64,000 bases of DNA from an uncultured Planctomycetia bacterium (GTDB lineage Bacteria > Planctomycetota > Phycisphaerae > Phycisphaerales > SM1A02), in the NCBI GenBank assembly GCA_937871505.1, contig CALMPF010000003.1:1-64000 (forward strand), read 5' to 3'. The notes beneath the pieces were generated by a model, which worked only from the letters and a program-made list of their open reading frames with translations, had not been told where the DNA came from and ran no database searches. The translations under genes were made by a program, and so were the position numbers. Positions 8,629 to 16,512 of this stretch are shown one piece after another. Position 1 is the first letter of the stretch, and the number at the start of each line of letters is the position of its first letter.

Positions 8629-9124
8629 CGCGGAACTCCGTCGATTGACGCCAACGCGGTCCGCGCCGTTCGCGGCCCGATGCCGACTCTATTCCGAGCG
8701 TCGCGCAGGGATCGATCCCGGGAGGAGCGCAGCGGACTCTGGCAGCCTGTGGCGAAAGTCATTCGGGCTGCGGACGAGCGGAGAGGCGAATCTCATCGTC
8801 GCCGCAACTCGCCTGTATCACTGCGGATACTGCTTCGTCGCGGCTCCTCGATCTTCGCCTCCCCGCTCGCCCTCGCCTACAAAGCACTTTCGCCACAGGC
8901 TGCTGGCGCCGCGCCGGCGGGCGCCGCGGGGGCGCCGGAGCGTGCTTCCGAGGCTCCGCGCACCGGTTCGCGCTCGGCACTCCGCGCGGTCGCGGAGGAA
9001 GGCCTCAGGGGGCCCGCACGCCGGAGCGCTTCCGATCGTCGCAGGCGATCTTCTGCGGATGCGGGCGGCGCCTGCGCGACGACGATTGCAGGCCGTGCCC
9101 GTACACTGTCCGCAGCCCGTGAGG
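8629..9124. other. Divergent intergenic region between ClpP-like gene and hpnC
   Basis: This 496-bp region must hold the promoters for both flanking transcription units. No convincing ORF is present. Its main content is the near-palindrome at 8742-8903. I could not place a good -35/-10 pair. Confidence 0.6.
8742..8903 (-). repeat. 162-nt imperfect palindrome with 18-bp perfect ends
   Basis: The ends, GCAGCCTGTGGCGAAAGT at 8742-8759 and its exact reverse complement at 8886-8903, are perfect over 18 bp. Inside, 8772-8790 pairs with 8854-8872 in 17 of 19 positions, 8801-8805 pairs with 8840-8844, and the tip GTATC/GATAC (8815-8819, 8826-8830) closes a 6-nt loop. Both mismatches of the 19-bp arm would be G-U pairs in RNA read from the minus strand. 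It could be a structured leader of the minus-strand gene, a MITE-like element or a protein-binding site. Confidence 0.7.
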
Positions 9125-10237
9125 ATGGAGCCAGCCACGATCGCACCCGCACCGGATTCCGCGCCGCCCATCGAGGGTGAGGCGGCGCCGCGCGGACGTG
9201 CGGCCGATCTCGGGAGACCGCGCTCGTCGGCTCTTCCGCTCGCTCGGTGGGGCCCGGAGCGCTGCGAACCGATGCCGGAGGCGGACGCCCGGCGCTGGTG
9301 CGGAGCGCTCGCTCGGAGCCACTACGAGAACTTCCCCGTCCTGACGGCGCTGGTGCCCGAGCGGGCGCGCGACGACTTCGCCGCCGTCTACGCCTTCTGC
9401 CGCTGGTCCGACGACCTCGGCGATGAGTCGGGGAGCCGCGCCGAGGCGACGGCGCTGCTCGGCTGGTGGAGGAGCGAGCTCGACCGCTGCTACGACGGCG
9501 CGCCGCGCCATCCAGTGTTCGTGGCGCTGCGTCCGGCGATCCTTCGATGCGATCTCCCGCGCGCGCCCTTCGATCAGCTCATCTCGGCGTTCGAGCTCGA
9601 CCAGCAGGTCGATCGCTACGAGACGTGGGAGCAGCTTGTCGACTACTGCCGCCTGAGCGCCGATCCGGTGGGCAGGCTCGTCCTGATGCTGCTCGAGGAA
9701 CCGCGCGATCCGGAGACCTTCCGGCTGAGCGACAGCATCTGCACGGCGCTCCAGCTCACCAACCACTGGCAGGACATCCGGCGGGACCGCCTCGACCGCA
9801 ACCGCGTCTACATCCCTCGCGAGCTGAACCGCATCGAGGACTTCGAGCGGCGGCTCGAGGTGACCGTCGGCCAGGGCTACGGATGCGACCGCGCCTTCCT
9901 CGAGGAGACGCGCTGCCTGGTCGCGGACCTCGTCGAGCGAACGTGGCCCTACTTTGACGAGGGGCGGTCGCTCCTCGATCGGCTCCGGCCGCAGAGCGTT
10001 CCGGTGGTCAGGCTCTTCGTCGAAGGGGGCGAGCACGTCCTTCGGCTGATCTCCCGATGGAACCACGAGACGGTGCTCCACCGGCCCTCGCTGAGCAAAG
10101 GTGCGAAGGCGTGGATGGTCGCCCGTGCGTGGATCGGGGCCAGGTGGGCGGCCAGGGGATCGGCGGGGGCGTCGCGCGGCGCGCCGGTTCGCGGATCCTC
10201 GCTCGAGCCGGGGCGGCCGGCGGAGGACGCGCGGTGA
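9125..10237 (+). CDS. hpnC: HpnC, hydroxysqualene-forming synthase partner
   Basis: A 370-aa squalene/phytoene synthase family protein. HARSHYENFPV-like SHYENFPVLTALVP and AFCRWSDDLGDE carry the first Asp-rich motif; NHWQDIRRDRLDRNRVYIP carries the second. In the HpnCDE route, HpnD makes presqualene diphosphate, HpnC converts it to hydroxysqualene and HpnE reduces that to squalene. The SHYENFPV signature and the position before hpnD and hpnE mark it as HpnC. The start is uncertain: residues 1-50 are low complexity and ATG 9272 would give a more typical length. It overlaps hpnD by GTGA. Confidence 0.9.
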   Translation: MEPATIAPAPDSAPPIEGEAAPRGRAADLGRPRSSALPLARWGPERCEPMPEADARRWCGALARSHYENFPVLTALVPERARDDFAAVYAFCRWSDDLGDESGSRAEATALLGWWRSELDRCYDGAPRHPVFVALRPAILRCDLPRAPFDQLISAFELDQQVDRYETWEQLVDYCRLSADPVGRLVLMLLEEPRDPETFRLSDSICTALQLTNHWQDIRRDRLDRNRVYIPRELNRIEDFERRLEVTVGQGYGCDRAFLEETRCLVADLVERTWPYFDEGRSLLDRLRPQSVPVVRLFVEGGEHVLRLISRWNHETVLHRPSLSKGAKAWMVARAWIGARWAARGSAGASRGAPVRGSSLEPGRPAEDAR

Positions 10238-11364
10238 AGCCGCCGCTCTCCGAGGAACCACTTGGGGCGATGGACGCGGGCGCGACGGCGCCGCGAACGC
10301 TCGGCGAGATCTCCCCGAGCGAGCTCGCCGCGGCCTACGGCATCTGCGAGGCGATCACGCGCCGCCGGGCGCGGAATTTCTATTACGGAATGAAGCTCAC
10401 GCCCGCTCCGAAGCGCGCCGCGATGTACGCGGTCTATGCGTGGATGCGCGAGGCTGACGATCTCGCGGACGCCGGGGCCCCGACCGGGGCCGGAGCCGGT
10501 CCCGCTGCGGAGCGCGAAGTCGTCGACGCGGCGGAGCGCATCCGGCGGATCGAGGCGCTGCGGGTGCGCACGCGACGGCTCTTCGCGGGCGAGCTGCCGC
10601 CGACCGGCGCCGCGCACTCCGCCTCGGTCGCGACGTGGATCGCCATGGCCGACACGGTCCGGCGGCACCGGCTCTCGATCGAGCCCTTCCTCGAGATGCT
10701 CGACGGTCAGCGTGAGGATGTGGAAGGCCGCGTGTACGCGACCTTCAGCGAGCTTCGGGGGTTCTGCCATCGGGTGGCATCGACGGTCGGCCTCGTGTGC
10801 ATCTCGATCTGGGGCTATGAGGACGACCGCGCCGTCGGGCTCGCCATCGAGCGCGGCGTCGCCTTTCAGCTCACCAACATCCTGCGCGACTTCCGCGAGG
10901 ACCACGAGCGCGGCCGCGTCTACCTGCCCACGGAGGACTTCGAGCGGCACGGACTCGCGCCGGCGACCCTCGCGGCGTGGGCTGATCCCGATCGCTGCCG
11001 CTCCTTCATGCTCGAGCAGATCGACCGGGCGAAGGAGCGCTACGCGGCGTCGTCGGCGCTCGACGAGCTCGTCGAAGCGGAGTGCCGTCCGACGCTCTGG
11101 GCGATGACGCGGATCTACCGGGGTCTCCTCGATCGCATCGAGGCCGACCCGAGCCAGATCGCAGGCCGCCGCCGCATCCGCCTCTCGTCGTTCGTCAAGG
11201 CCTCGATCGCGCTGCGCGCGCGGATCGCGGCGGCGCTGGGCGGCGGCTTCGGAACCGGGAGCGTGGCGGGGGGGCCGCCGCCTTCCACCGGAGGGCGCGC
11301 GCCGCAGGCCGATCTCACGCCGAGTGGGGCGGGGCGACGCGCCGTCGAGCGGTCGGTCCGATGA
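10234..11364 (+). CDS. hpnD: HpnD, presqualene diphosphate synthase
   Basis: A 376-aa squalene/phytoene synthase family enzyme that joins two farnesyl diphosphates to presqualene diphosphate. It has ARNFYYGMKL, the first Asp-rich motif in WMREADDLAD, and TNILRDFREDHERGRVYLP for the second. The start is GTG 10234, inside the hpnC stop, with GGAGGA 6 nt upstream; this choice fits the tight coupling. The chain is longer than usual because of a Gly/Pro/Ala tail after residue 335. The end overlaps hpnE by ATGA. Confidence 0.93.
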   Translation: MKPPLSEEPLGAMDAGATAPRTLGEISPSELAAAYGICEAITRRRARNFYYGMKLTPAPKRAAMYAVYAWMREADDLADAGAPTGAGAGPAAEREVVDAAERIRRIEALRVRTRRLFAGELPPTGAAHSASVATWIAMADTVRRHRLSIEPFLEMLDGQREDVEGRVYATFSELRGFCHRVASTVGLVCISIWGYEDDRAVGLAIERGVAFQLTNILRDFREDHERGRVYLPTEDFERHGLAPATLAAWADPDRCRSFMLEQIDRAKERYAASSALDELVEAECRPTLWAMTRIYRGLLDRIEADPSQIAGRRRIRLSSFVKASIALRARIAAALGGGFGTGSVAGGPPPSTGGRAPQADLTPSGAGRRAVERSVR

Positions 11365-12833
11365 GCCTCGTCGGGGAAGCGATGCTGCCGGAGGGCCGCT
11401 CAGGTTCGACCGGGTCGCCTCCGACGGGGGCGCCGTCGGGGCGGACGGTCGCGATCGTCGGCGGCGGATTGGCGGGAATCGCCGCGGCGGTCCGGCTGGT
11501 CGAAGCGGGCCATCGACCGATCGTGATCGAGACGCGGCGGAAGCTCGGCGGTCGGGCGACGAGCTTCGTCGACCCGCGAACGGACGAGCTGATCGACAAC
11601 TGCCAGCATGTCCTGATGGGCTGCTGCACGAATCTCGTGGATCTCTACGAGCGGCTCGGCGTGCTCGGCGAGATCCGCTGGGATCGGACGATCAACTGGG
11701 CGAACGCGCCCTCGGCGCCCGACCGGATGACGCCGGGATGGCTGCCCTGTCCGGGGCACTTCTCCGGCTCGTTCCTGCGGATGCGCCTGCTCAGCCTCGC
11801 GGACAAGATCGCGGTGGCGCGGGCGATGTGGCGGCTGATCCGGATGGGACGGGCGGGTCGGCTGGCGTGGCGCGACCGCTCGTTCCGCGCCTTCCTCGAC
11901 CAGATGCGACAGCCCGCTTCGACGATCGAGCGCTTCTGGGAGCCGGTGGTGATCTCCGCCTGCAACCTCTCGGTCGAGCGCGTCTGCGCTGAGGCCGCGA
12001 TGCAGGTCTTCCAGGAGGGCTTCCTCGGCAGCCGATGGGCGAGCGCGATGGGGGTTGCGCAGGTTCCCCTGATCGATCTCTACGACCCCGCGACGGCGCT
12101 GATTGCGGCGCGCGGCGGCGAGATCCGCCTCGGCCTCTCCGCGAAGGCGATCGCGTTCGACGGGACCCGCGTGACCGGCGTCGTCACCGACGAGGGAACG
12201 GTCGAGGCTGCTGCGGTGATCGCCGCAGTTCCCCCCGATCGCCTCGATCGGCTGCTCTCGGTGGCGCTCCGCCGCGCCGATCGCCGGCTCGAAGCGCTTG
12301 ACCGCTTCGAGTTCAGCCCGATCCTGGGCGTGCATCTGCGGTTCTCCGGGACGATCCTCGACGTGCCGCACCTTGTCCTGCCCGGCCGCGCGACGCAGTG
12401 GCTCTTCGCGAAGGGAGTCGACGAGCAGGGGCGCCAGCACATCCACGCCGTCATCAGCGGCGCCGATGCCTGGATGGAACTCGACGAGGCGGCCATCGTG
12501 GAGCGCGTGCTCGCGGACATCCGCGCCTGCCTGCCGGGCGCGGAGAACCTGCGCCCGGTGACATGGCGCACCGTGAAGGAGAAGCGTGCGACGTTCGCCC
12601 TCCTGCCGGGCATCGACGCGCTTCGTCCGCCGCCGGCGCCGTGCTTCGCCCCGGGTCCGGGCGTCGCCAACCTCTTTCTCGCGGGCGACTGGTGCGCCAC
12701 GGGCTGGCCCGCGACGATGGAGGGCGCCGTGCGCAGCGGCTATGCAGCCGCGGGCGCCCTGTGCGGGAGCGAGGCCACCGTGCCCGACCTTCCGATGGCG
12801 CCGCTCGCCCGACTGCTCGGACTGCGGCGATGA
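11361..12833 (+). CDS. hpnE: HpnE, hydroxysqualene dehydroxylase
   Basis: A 490-aa FAD-dependent amine-oxidase-like enzyme. An N-terminal dinucleotide-binding motif (VAIVGGGLAGIAAAVRLVEAG) is followed by RRKLGGRATSF. Near the C-terminus FLAGDWCATGWPATMEGAVRSGYAAA is the second FAD-binding signature. It reduces hydroxysqualene to squalene, completing the pathway of the two preceding genes, and overlaps both neighbours by ATGA. No squalene cyclase or oxidase lies in the window, so the end product (hopanoid, sterol or other) is unknown. Confidence 0.93.
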   Translation: MSLVGEAMLPEGRSGSTGSPPTGAPSGRTVAIVGGGLAGIAAAVRLVEAGHRPIVIETRRKLGGRATSFVDPRTDELIDNCQHVLMGCCTNLVDLYERLGVLGEIRWDRTINWANAPSAPDRMTPGWLPCPGHFSGSFLRMRLLSLADKIAVARAMWRLIRMGRAGRLAWRDRSFRAFLDQMRQPASTIERFWEPVVISACNLSVERVCAEAAMQVFQEGFLGSRWASAMGVAQVPLIDLYDPATALIAARGGEIRLGLSAKAIAFDGTRVTGVVTDEGTVEAAAVIAAVPPDRLDRLLSVALRRADRRLEALDRFEFSPILGVHLRFSGTILDVPHLVLPGRATQWLFAKGVDEQGRQHIHAVISGADAWMELDEAAIVERVLADIRACLPGAENLRPVTWRTVKEKRATFALLPGIDALRPPPAPCFAPGPGVANLFLAGDWCATGWPATMEGAVRSGYAAAGALCGSEATVPDLPMAPLARLLGLRR

Positions 12834-14050
12834 CGGCGGGCGGCACCGCGAGCCTTGAGGGCTGGGCGTTTGTCGCGGAGCTCTGCCGCGCCGCCGGCTT
12901 CGCGCGGGCGGGGCTCTGCGCCGCGGCGCCGACGAGCCACCGCGAGTTCCTGCTGAGGTGGCTCGCGGAAGAGCGCCATGGCGAGATGCGCTACCTCGAA
13001 CGCCGGGTCGAGCTGCGGATCGACCCGCGGGCCATGGTGCCCGATGCGAAGGCGATCCTCTGCGTCGCCGATCGCTACAGCGACGGCCGCCGCGACGCCG
13101 TCGGGCAGCCGCTGCGGGGACGCATCGGCCGCTACGCCCGCGGCGGGGACTACCACGCTGCGATCAGGGCGCGGCTGGAGGCGATCCGCGATCGCTGCCT
13201 CGGACGCTGGCCGCAGCATCGCTTCCGCGTCTGCGTCGACACCGCTCCGCTGCTGGAGCGCGAGCACGCGGCGCGGGCCGGACTCGGAGCGATCGGAAAG
13301 CACACGCTCCTCATCGAGCCGGGCGTGGGGAGCTGGCTGCTCCTCGGCGCCATCGTGAGCACGATGCCGGCGGAGTCCGACACCCGGCGTGCAGGGGAGG
13401 GCCGCGGCGCGATCGGCCGCGAAGGCCGCGGGTCGGGGAGCGCCGCGGCGCAGGTCGCCGGCCCGGAGCCCTCGGCGTCGCTCCTCGAGGAGCATGCCGG
13501 CGGACGCGGCGCCGCGGCATCGAGCGGTCAGGATCCCTGCGGCACCTGCACGCGCTGCATCGATGCGTGTCCGACCGGGTGCATCGAGCCCTTCGCGGTG
13601 GATGCGGCGCGCTGCATCTCCTATCTGACGCTCGAGCATCGCGGCGCCGTCGATGAACGGCTCCACTCCGCCATCGGGGACTGGATCGCCGGATGCGACG
13701 TCTGCCAGGAGGTCTGCCCGCACTCCGCCGCGACGCGACGCTCGCGATCGGCGCCGATCCACGCCGCCTACGCGCCGCGGCGCGACTCGCTCGATGTCAT
13801 GGAGGTGATCGGCTGGAAGGAGCACGACCGCCGCGCGGTCGTCGAGGACTCGCCGCTCGGGCGGCTCTCGCTGCCGATGTTCCGCCGCAACGCGATCATC
13901 GTGGCGGGAAACACCGTGCCGCCGGCGCTGCGACCGGCGCTGTGCGAGCGGCTCCGGCGGATCGCCGAGGACGCCGAGGAGGACGGAGTCGTCCGTGCGA
14001 CGGCGCGGAGCGTGCTCCGGCGGCTCTCGATCGACGCGGCGGCGCCGTGA
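12830..14050 (+). CDS. queG: Epoxyqueuosine reductase QueG
   Basis: A 406-aa cobalamin- and iron-sulfur-dependent enzyme that performs the last step of queuosine synthesis on tRNA. Signatures include RIGRYARGGDYH, DTAPLLEREHAARAGLGAIGKHTLLI, and two 4Fe-4S sets: Cys 237, 240, 243, 247 in CGTCTRCIDACPTGC, and Cys 289, 292, 296 in CDVCQEVCP. Between the catalytic part and the ferredoxin-like domain sits an unusual Gly/Ala/Ser insertion of roughly residues 182-234. Coupling to hpnE by ATGA is odd functionally and probably reflects shared transcription only. Confidence 0.94.
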   Translation: MTAGGTASLEGWAFVAELCRAAGFARAGLCAAAPTSHREFLLRWLAEERHGEMRYLERRVELRIDPRAMVPDAKAILCVADRYSDGRRDAVGQPLRGRIGRYARGGDYHAAIRARLEAIRDRCLGRWPQHRFRVCVDTAPLLEREHAARAGLGAIGKHTLLIEPGVGSWLLLGAIVSTMPAESDTRRAGEGRGAIGREGRGSGSAAAQVAGPEPSASLLEEHAGGRGAAASSGQDPCGTCTRCIDACPTGCIEPFAVDAARCISYLTLEHRGAVDERLHSAIGDWIAGCDVCQEVCPHSAATRRSRSAPIHAAYAPRRDSLDVMEVIGWKEHDRRAVVEDSPLGRLSLPMFRRNAIIVAGNTVPPALRPALCERLRRIAEDAEEDGVVRATARSVLRRLSIDAAAP

Positions 14051-14058
14051 TCCTCCGG

Positions 14059-14095
14059 CGGCCGGCCCGCCCGCGACGGTCAGCGGGGCCGGCCG
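14059..14095. terminator. Bidirectional hairpin between queG and the next convergent gene
   Basis: CGGCCGGCCC (14059-14068) pairs perfectly with GGGCCGGCCG (14086-14095) around 17 nt. It lies in the gap of two convergent genes and includes the stop codon of the minus-strand one. There is no T-tract, as is common at very high GC. Confidence 0.6.
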
Positions 14096-16203
14096 AGCTG
14101 ATCGCCGAACTGCTCCTGAAGGCGACGGAGATCCTCCTCGCTCATCCCCTCGAGCGCCTTGGCGGCCTCGCGCATCATCGCTTCCACGTCGACGCCGGCG
14201 CCGCCCAGCATCCGCTCCATCAAGGCCTGGGAGTATGCCATCGTGGCCTCCTCCGCGGAGGAGAACTCGCCGCTGCGGACCCGCGCCGCCATCGCCTCGC
14301 AGACTTCGCGGATCACCGGTCGCATCGCCTCGGCGCCCTGGAGCATCTGAGACATCTGGGAGAGCGAGGCGCGGACCTCGGCGCTCTCGGCGGCAAGGGT
14401 CGCATCGAGGTCGATGTACCACCTTCCGCGAGCGCTGATGATCGGGATCTCGCCCAGCCCCGGCTCGGTCGGAGCGAGCGTGCCCCTCGTCCCTTCGACA
14501 TCGCCGACCTCGTAGTGCCCGAAGTCGGATGCGACCGACATGCCGCCGTAGCTTGCGGCGATCGACTCGATCCCGAAGCGATCGACCATGGCGGCGCCGA
14601 ACGCGCCGCAGTCCTCGCCGCCGATCTGGAGCATCCGGAGGGCGCTCCGGGCATCGCGCCCCGAGCCGCGGTAGAGGCGGACGATGGCGCGGTGGTCGTC
14701 GGCTCGCCGGAAATCGATCGCCCGCAGCATCGCAAGCAGATCCTGCGGGCTCGCCGCTCCGCCGCCTTCGGTCGGCGCCGCGACCTGCGAAGACCCGGCG
14801 CCGCCCTGGCTCGCTGTCGCGACCGCCCTTCCGGAGAGCGAGTCGATCATCGCAGCGAGGTTCTCCCGGAGAGCAGCCGACTCCGGCGACTCGCTCCCGA
14901 ACATCCCGACCTGCTCAAGGGCCTGGGTCGCGGCTGCGATCGCCTTGCCGACCGAGGCCGTCCGCGCCTGCTCGACGACGTCGAGCCGTGCGGTGATGGC
15001 GCCGTCGTCGAGGAGCTCGCCGAAGCCGGCGACCCTGCGGAGCTGCGATGCATCGTCGCGGAGCGTCATCGCCCGGCCCGCGTGAAGCGACGCGGCGGCC
15101 TGATATGCCGACGCCACCGAACGCCGGGCGGCGCTGCCGAGTGCCCGCGGCTCGGTGACCGAGGTGGCTCTCTGGGCGCTGGCTGCGGCCTGCTGGAATG
15201 CCGCGTCCGCCTCCTCCACCAGCGCGTCGAGGCCCTGTTCGAGGCTGGCGATCGAGCGGACGGTGCCGGCGATCGCCGCCCGGGTCTCCGCGATCGCGTT
15301 GCGTGCCGCCTCCGCAAGCCGCCGCGCCTCGCTCGTCGCGGCCGTGAGGTCGCCCTCGGCGGCATCGATCTGCTCGACGATCCCGCGAAGCTGTTCCGCG
15401 TCCACCTCCGCAAGCTCGCGGTCGGGTGCGATCGCCATCAGCTCGATCTCGCTGCGGGCTGCCACCATGCGCAGCCCGTCTGCCTCGGTGCGGCGCCGCG
15501 ACGCCTCCTCGACATAGCGGAACCCGCGGGTCGGTCCCGCTGCGCGCGCCTGCTGTCGAAGGTCGATCTCCTGCCGCTCGACCTCGGCGGCAGCGGCGCG
15601 GCTGGTGACGATCTCCTCCGAGAGACGCGCCATCGGCGTCGTCAGCTCGGCGGCGAGGCGGTCAAGCGTCGCGATCTGCTCGCGTGCCTCGCGGCGCAGC
15701 GATTCCAGCGCCGCGCGGTCTGCGGTCGGGTCGTACGAATCGCCCGCGATGGCGAGGGCGCGGAGCGCGTTGGTCGCTTCGATGCGCCCGTCGAGCTGAC
15801 GTCGATCGTCGCGTAGCCGACGCGCCAGCATCGCGGCGTCGTCGGCGGCGGACTGCCCGATGGCCATGAAGACTCCGGCCGCGAGCAGGTTCGCGGAGCC
15901 CTGCTGTCCCGGGGCGAGATCCCGGAGCCCCGCAAGTCGGTTGGCGAGCCCGCGCAGCTCCTGCCGGCGGCGGGCGCCGGCGTCGTCGTCGCCGGCGGCA
16001 GGGCGCAGCGCGTTGAGCGCCGCGAACTCGGCGGCGACCCTGTCGATCTCCTTCTGGCCCGCATCCTGGGCGCGGACTGCGGCGCTCTCGCAACCGCCGA
16101 GGATGGCGGGGAGAAGCAGCCCCGCCGTCAGCAGTGCGCACGAGGCCGCTGCGGTGCGGGGGAGAAGCGCGAGACGACGGCGGCGGAAGGCAAGGCGGGT
16201 CAT
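14080..16203 (-). CDS. Lipoprotein with long coiled coil, function unknown
   Basis: A 707-aa protein starting MTRLAFRRRR, with a membrane stretch and lipobox LPAILGGC; Cys38 would be lipidated. Residues 40-420 are Ala/Glu/Arg-rich helices with repeated heptad character. Residues 480-620 form a small folded part (RMLQIGGEDCGAFGAAMVDRFGIESIAASYGG...RWYIDLDATLA). The C-terminus is again helical, with two Met-rich stretches (SQMSQMLQGAEAMRP, ALMERMLGG). The ATG at 16203 was chosen because it precedes the signal sequence; the frame is open further upstream. I do not recognise the family. Confidence 0.7.
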   Translation of the reverse strand: MTRLAFRRRRLALLPRTAAASCALLTAGLLLPAILGGCESAAVRAQDAGQKEIDRVAAEFAALNALRPAAGDDDAGARRRQELRGLANRLAGLRDLAPGQQGSANLLAAGVFMAIGQSAADDAAMLARRLRDDRRQLDGRIEATNALRALAIAGDSYDPTADRAALESLRREAREQIATLDRLAAELTTPMARLSEEIVTSRAAAAEVERQEIDLRQQARAAGPTRGFRYVEEASRRRTEADGLRMVAARSEIELMAIAPDRELAEVDAEQLRGIVEQIDAAEGDLTAATSEARRLAEAARNAIAETRAAIAGTVRSIASLEQGLDALVEEADAAFQQAAASAQRATSVTEPRALGSAARRSVASAYQAAASLHAGRAMTLRDDASQLRRVAGFGELLDDGAITARLDVVEQARTASVGKAIAAATQALEQVGMFGSESPESAALRENLAAMIDSLSGRAVATASQGGAGSSQVAAPTEGGGAASPQDLLAMLRAIDFRRADDHRAIVRLYRGSGRDARSALRMLQIGGEDCGAFGAAMVDRFGIESIAASYGGMSVASDFGHYEVGDVEGTRGTLAPTEPGLGEIPIISARGRWYIDLDATLAAESAEVRASLSQMSQMLQGAEAMRPVIREVCEAMAARVRSGEFSSAEEATMAYSQALMERMLGGAGVDVEAMMREAAKALEGMSEEDLRRLQEQFGDQLGRPR

Positions 16204-16512
16204 GAGCGTCGGAGTTCTGGATCGCGGGCGAGGGACCGAGAGCGGATCGAGAAGGAGGCTGCGACGGGCTTCGACGGGCGTCGACGACTCCCCGCAGAAC
16301 GGAGCCGCGGAGTGTAACAGCCGGGTGCGGGAGGAACGAACGCCGCCGCCCGCCGGTGGGGGGTCGCCGAGGGTCGCCGGGCCGACGGGGCCGCCCCGAC
16401 GCCTCGACCGCGCTGCCAGCCGGTGAACCCGCACAGCGCCGAGGCCCCCGGTGATCCGCGCGTCCCCGACGCCCGTTCCGAGCCGCCGCGCGCCGCGATC
16501 AGCGATCAGCGA
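16204..16512. other. Intergenic region with AGCGATC tandem repeat
   Basis: The 309-bp gap between two minus-strand genes contains no good ORF. At 16495-16521 the 7-bp unit AGCGATC is repeated, running across the stop codon of the upstream gene. Similar 'agcgatcagcgatc' phrases are familiar from planctomycete intergenic DNA. Confidence 0.6.
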
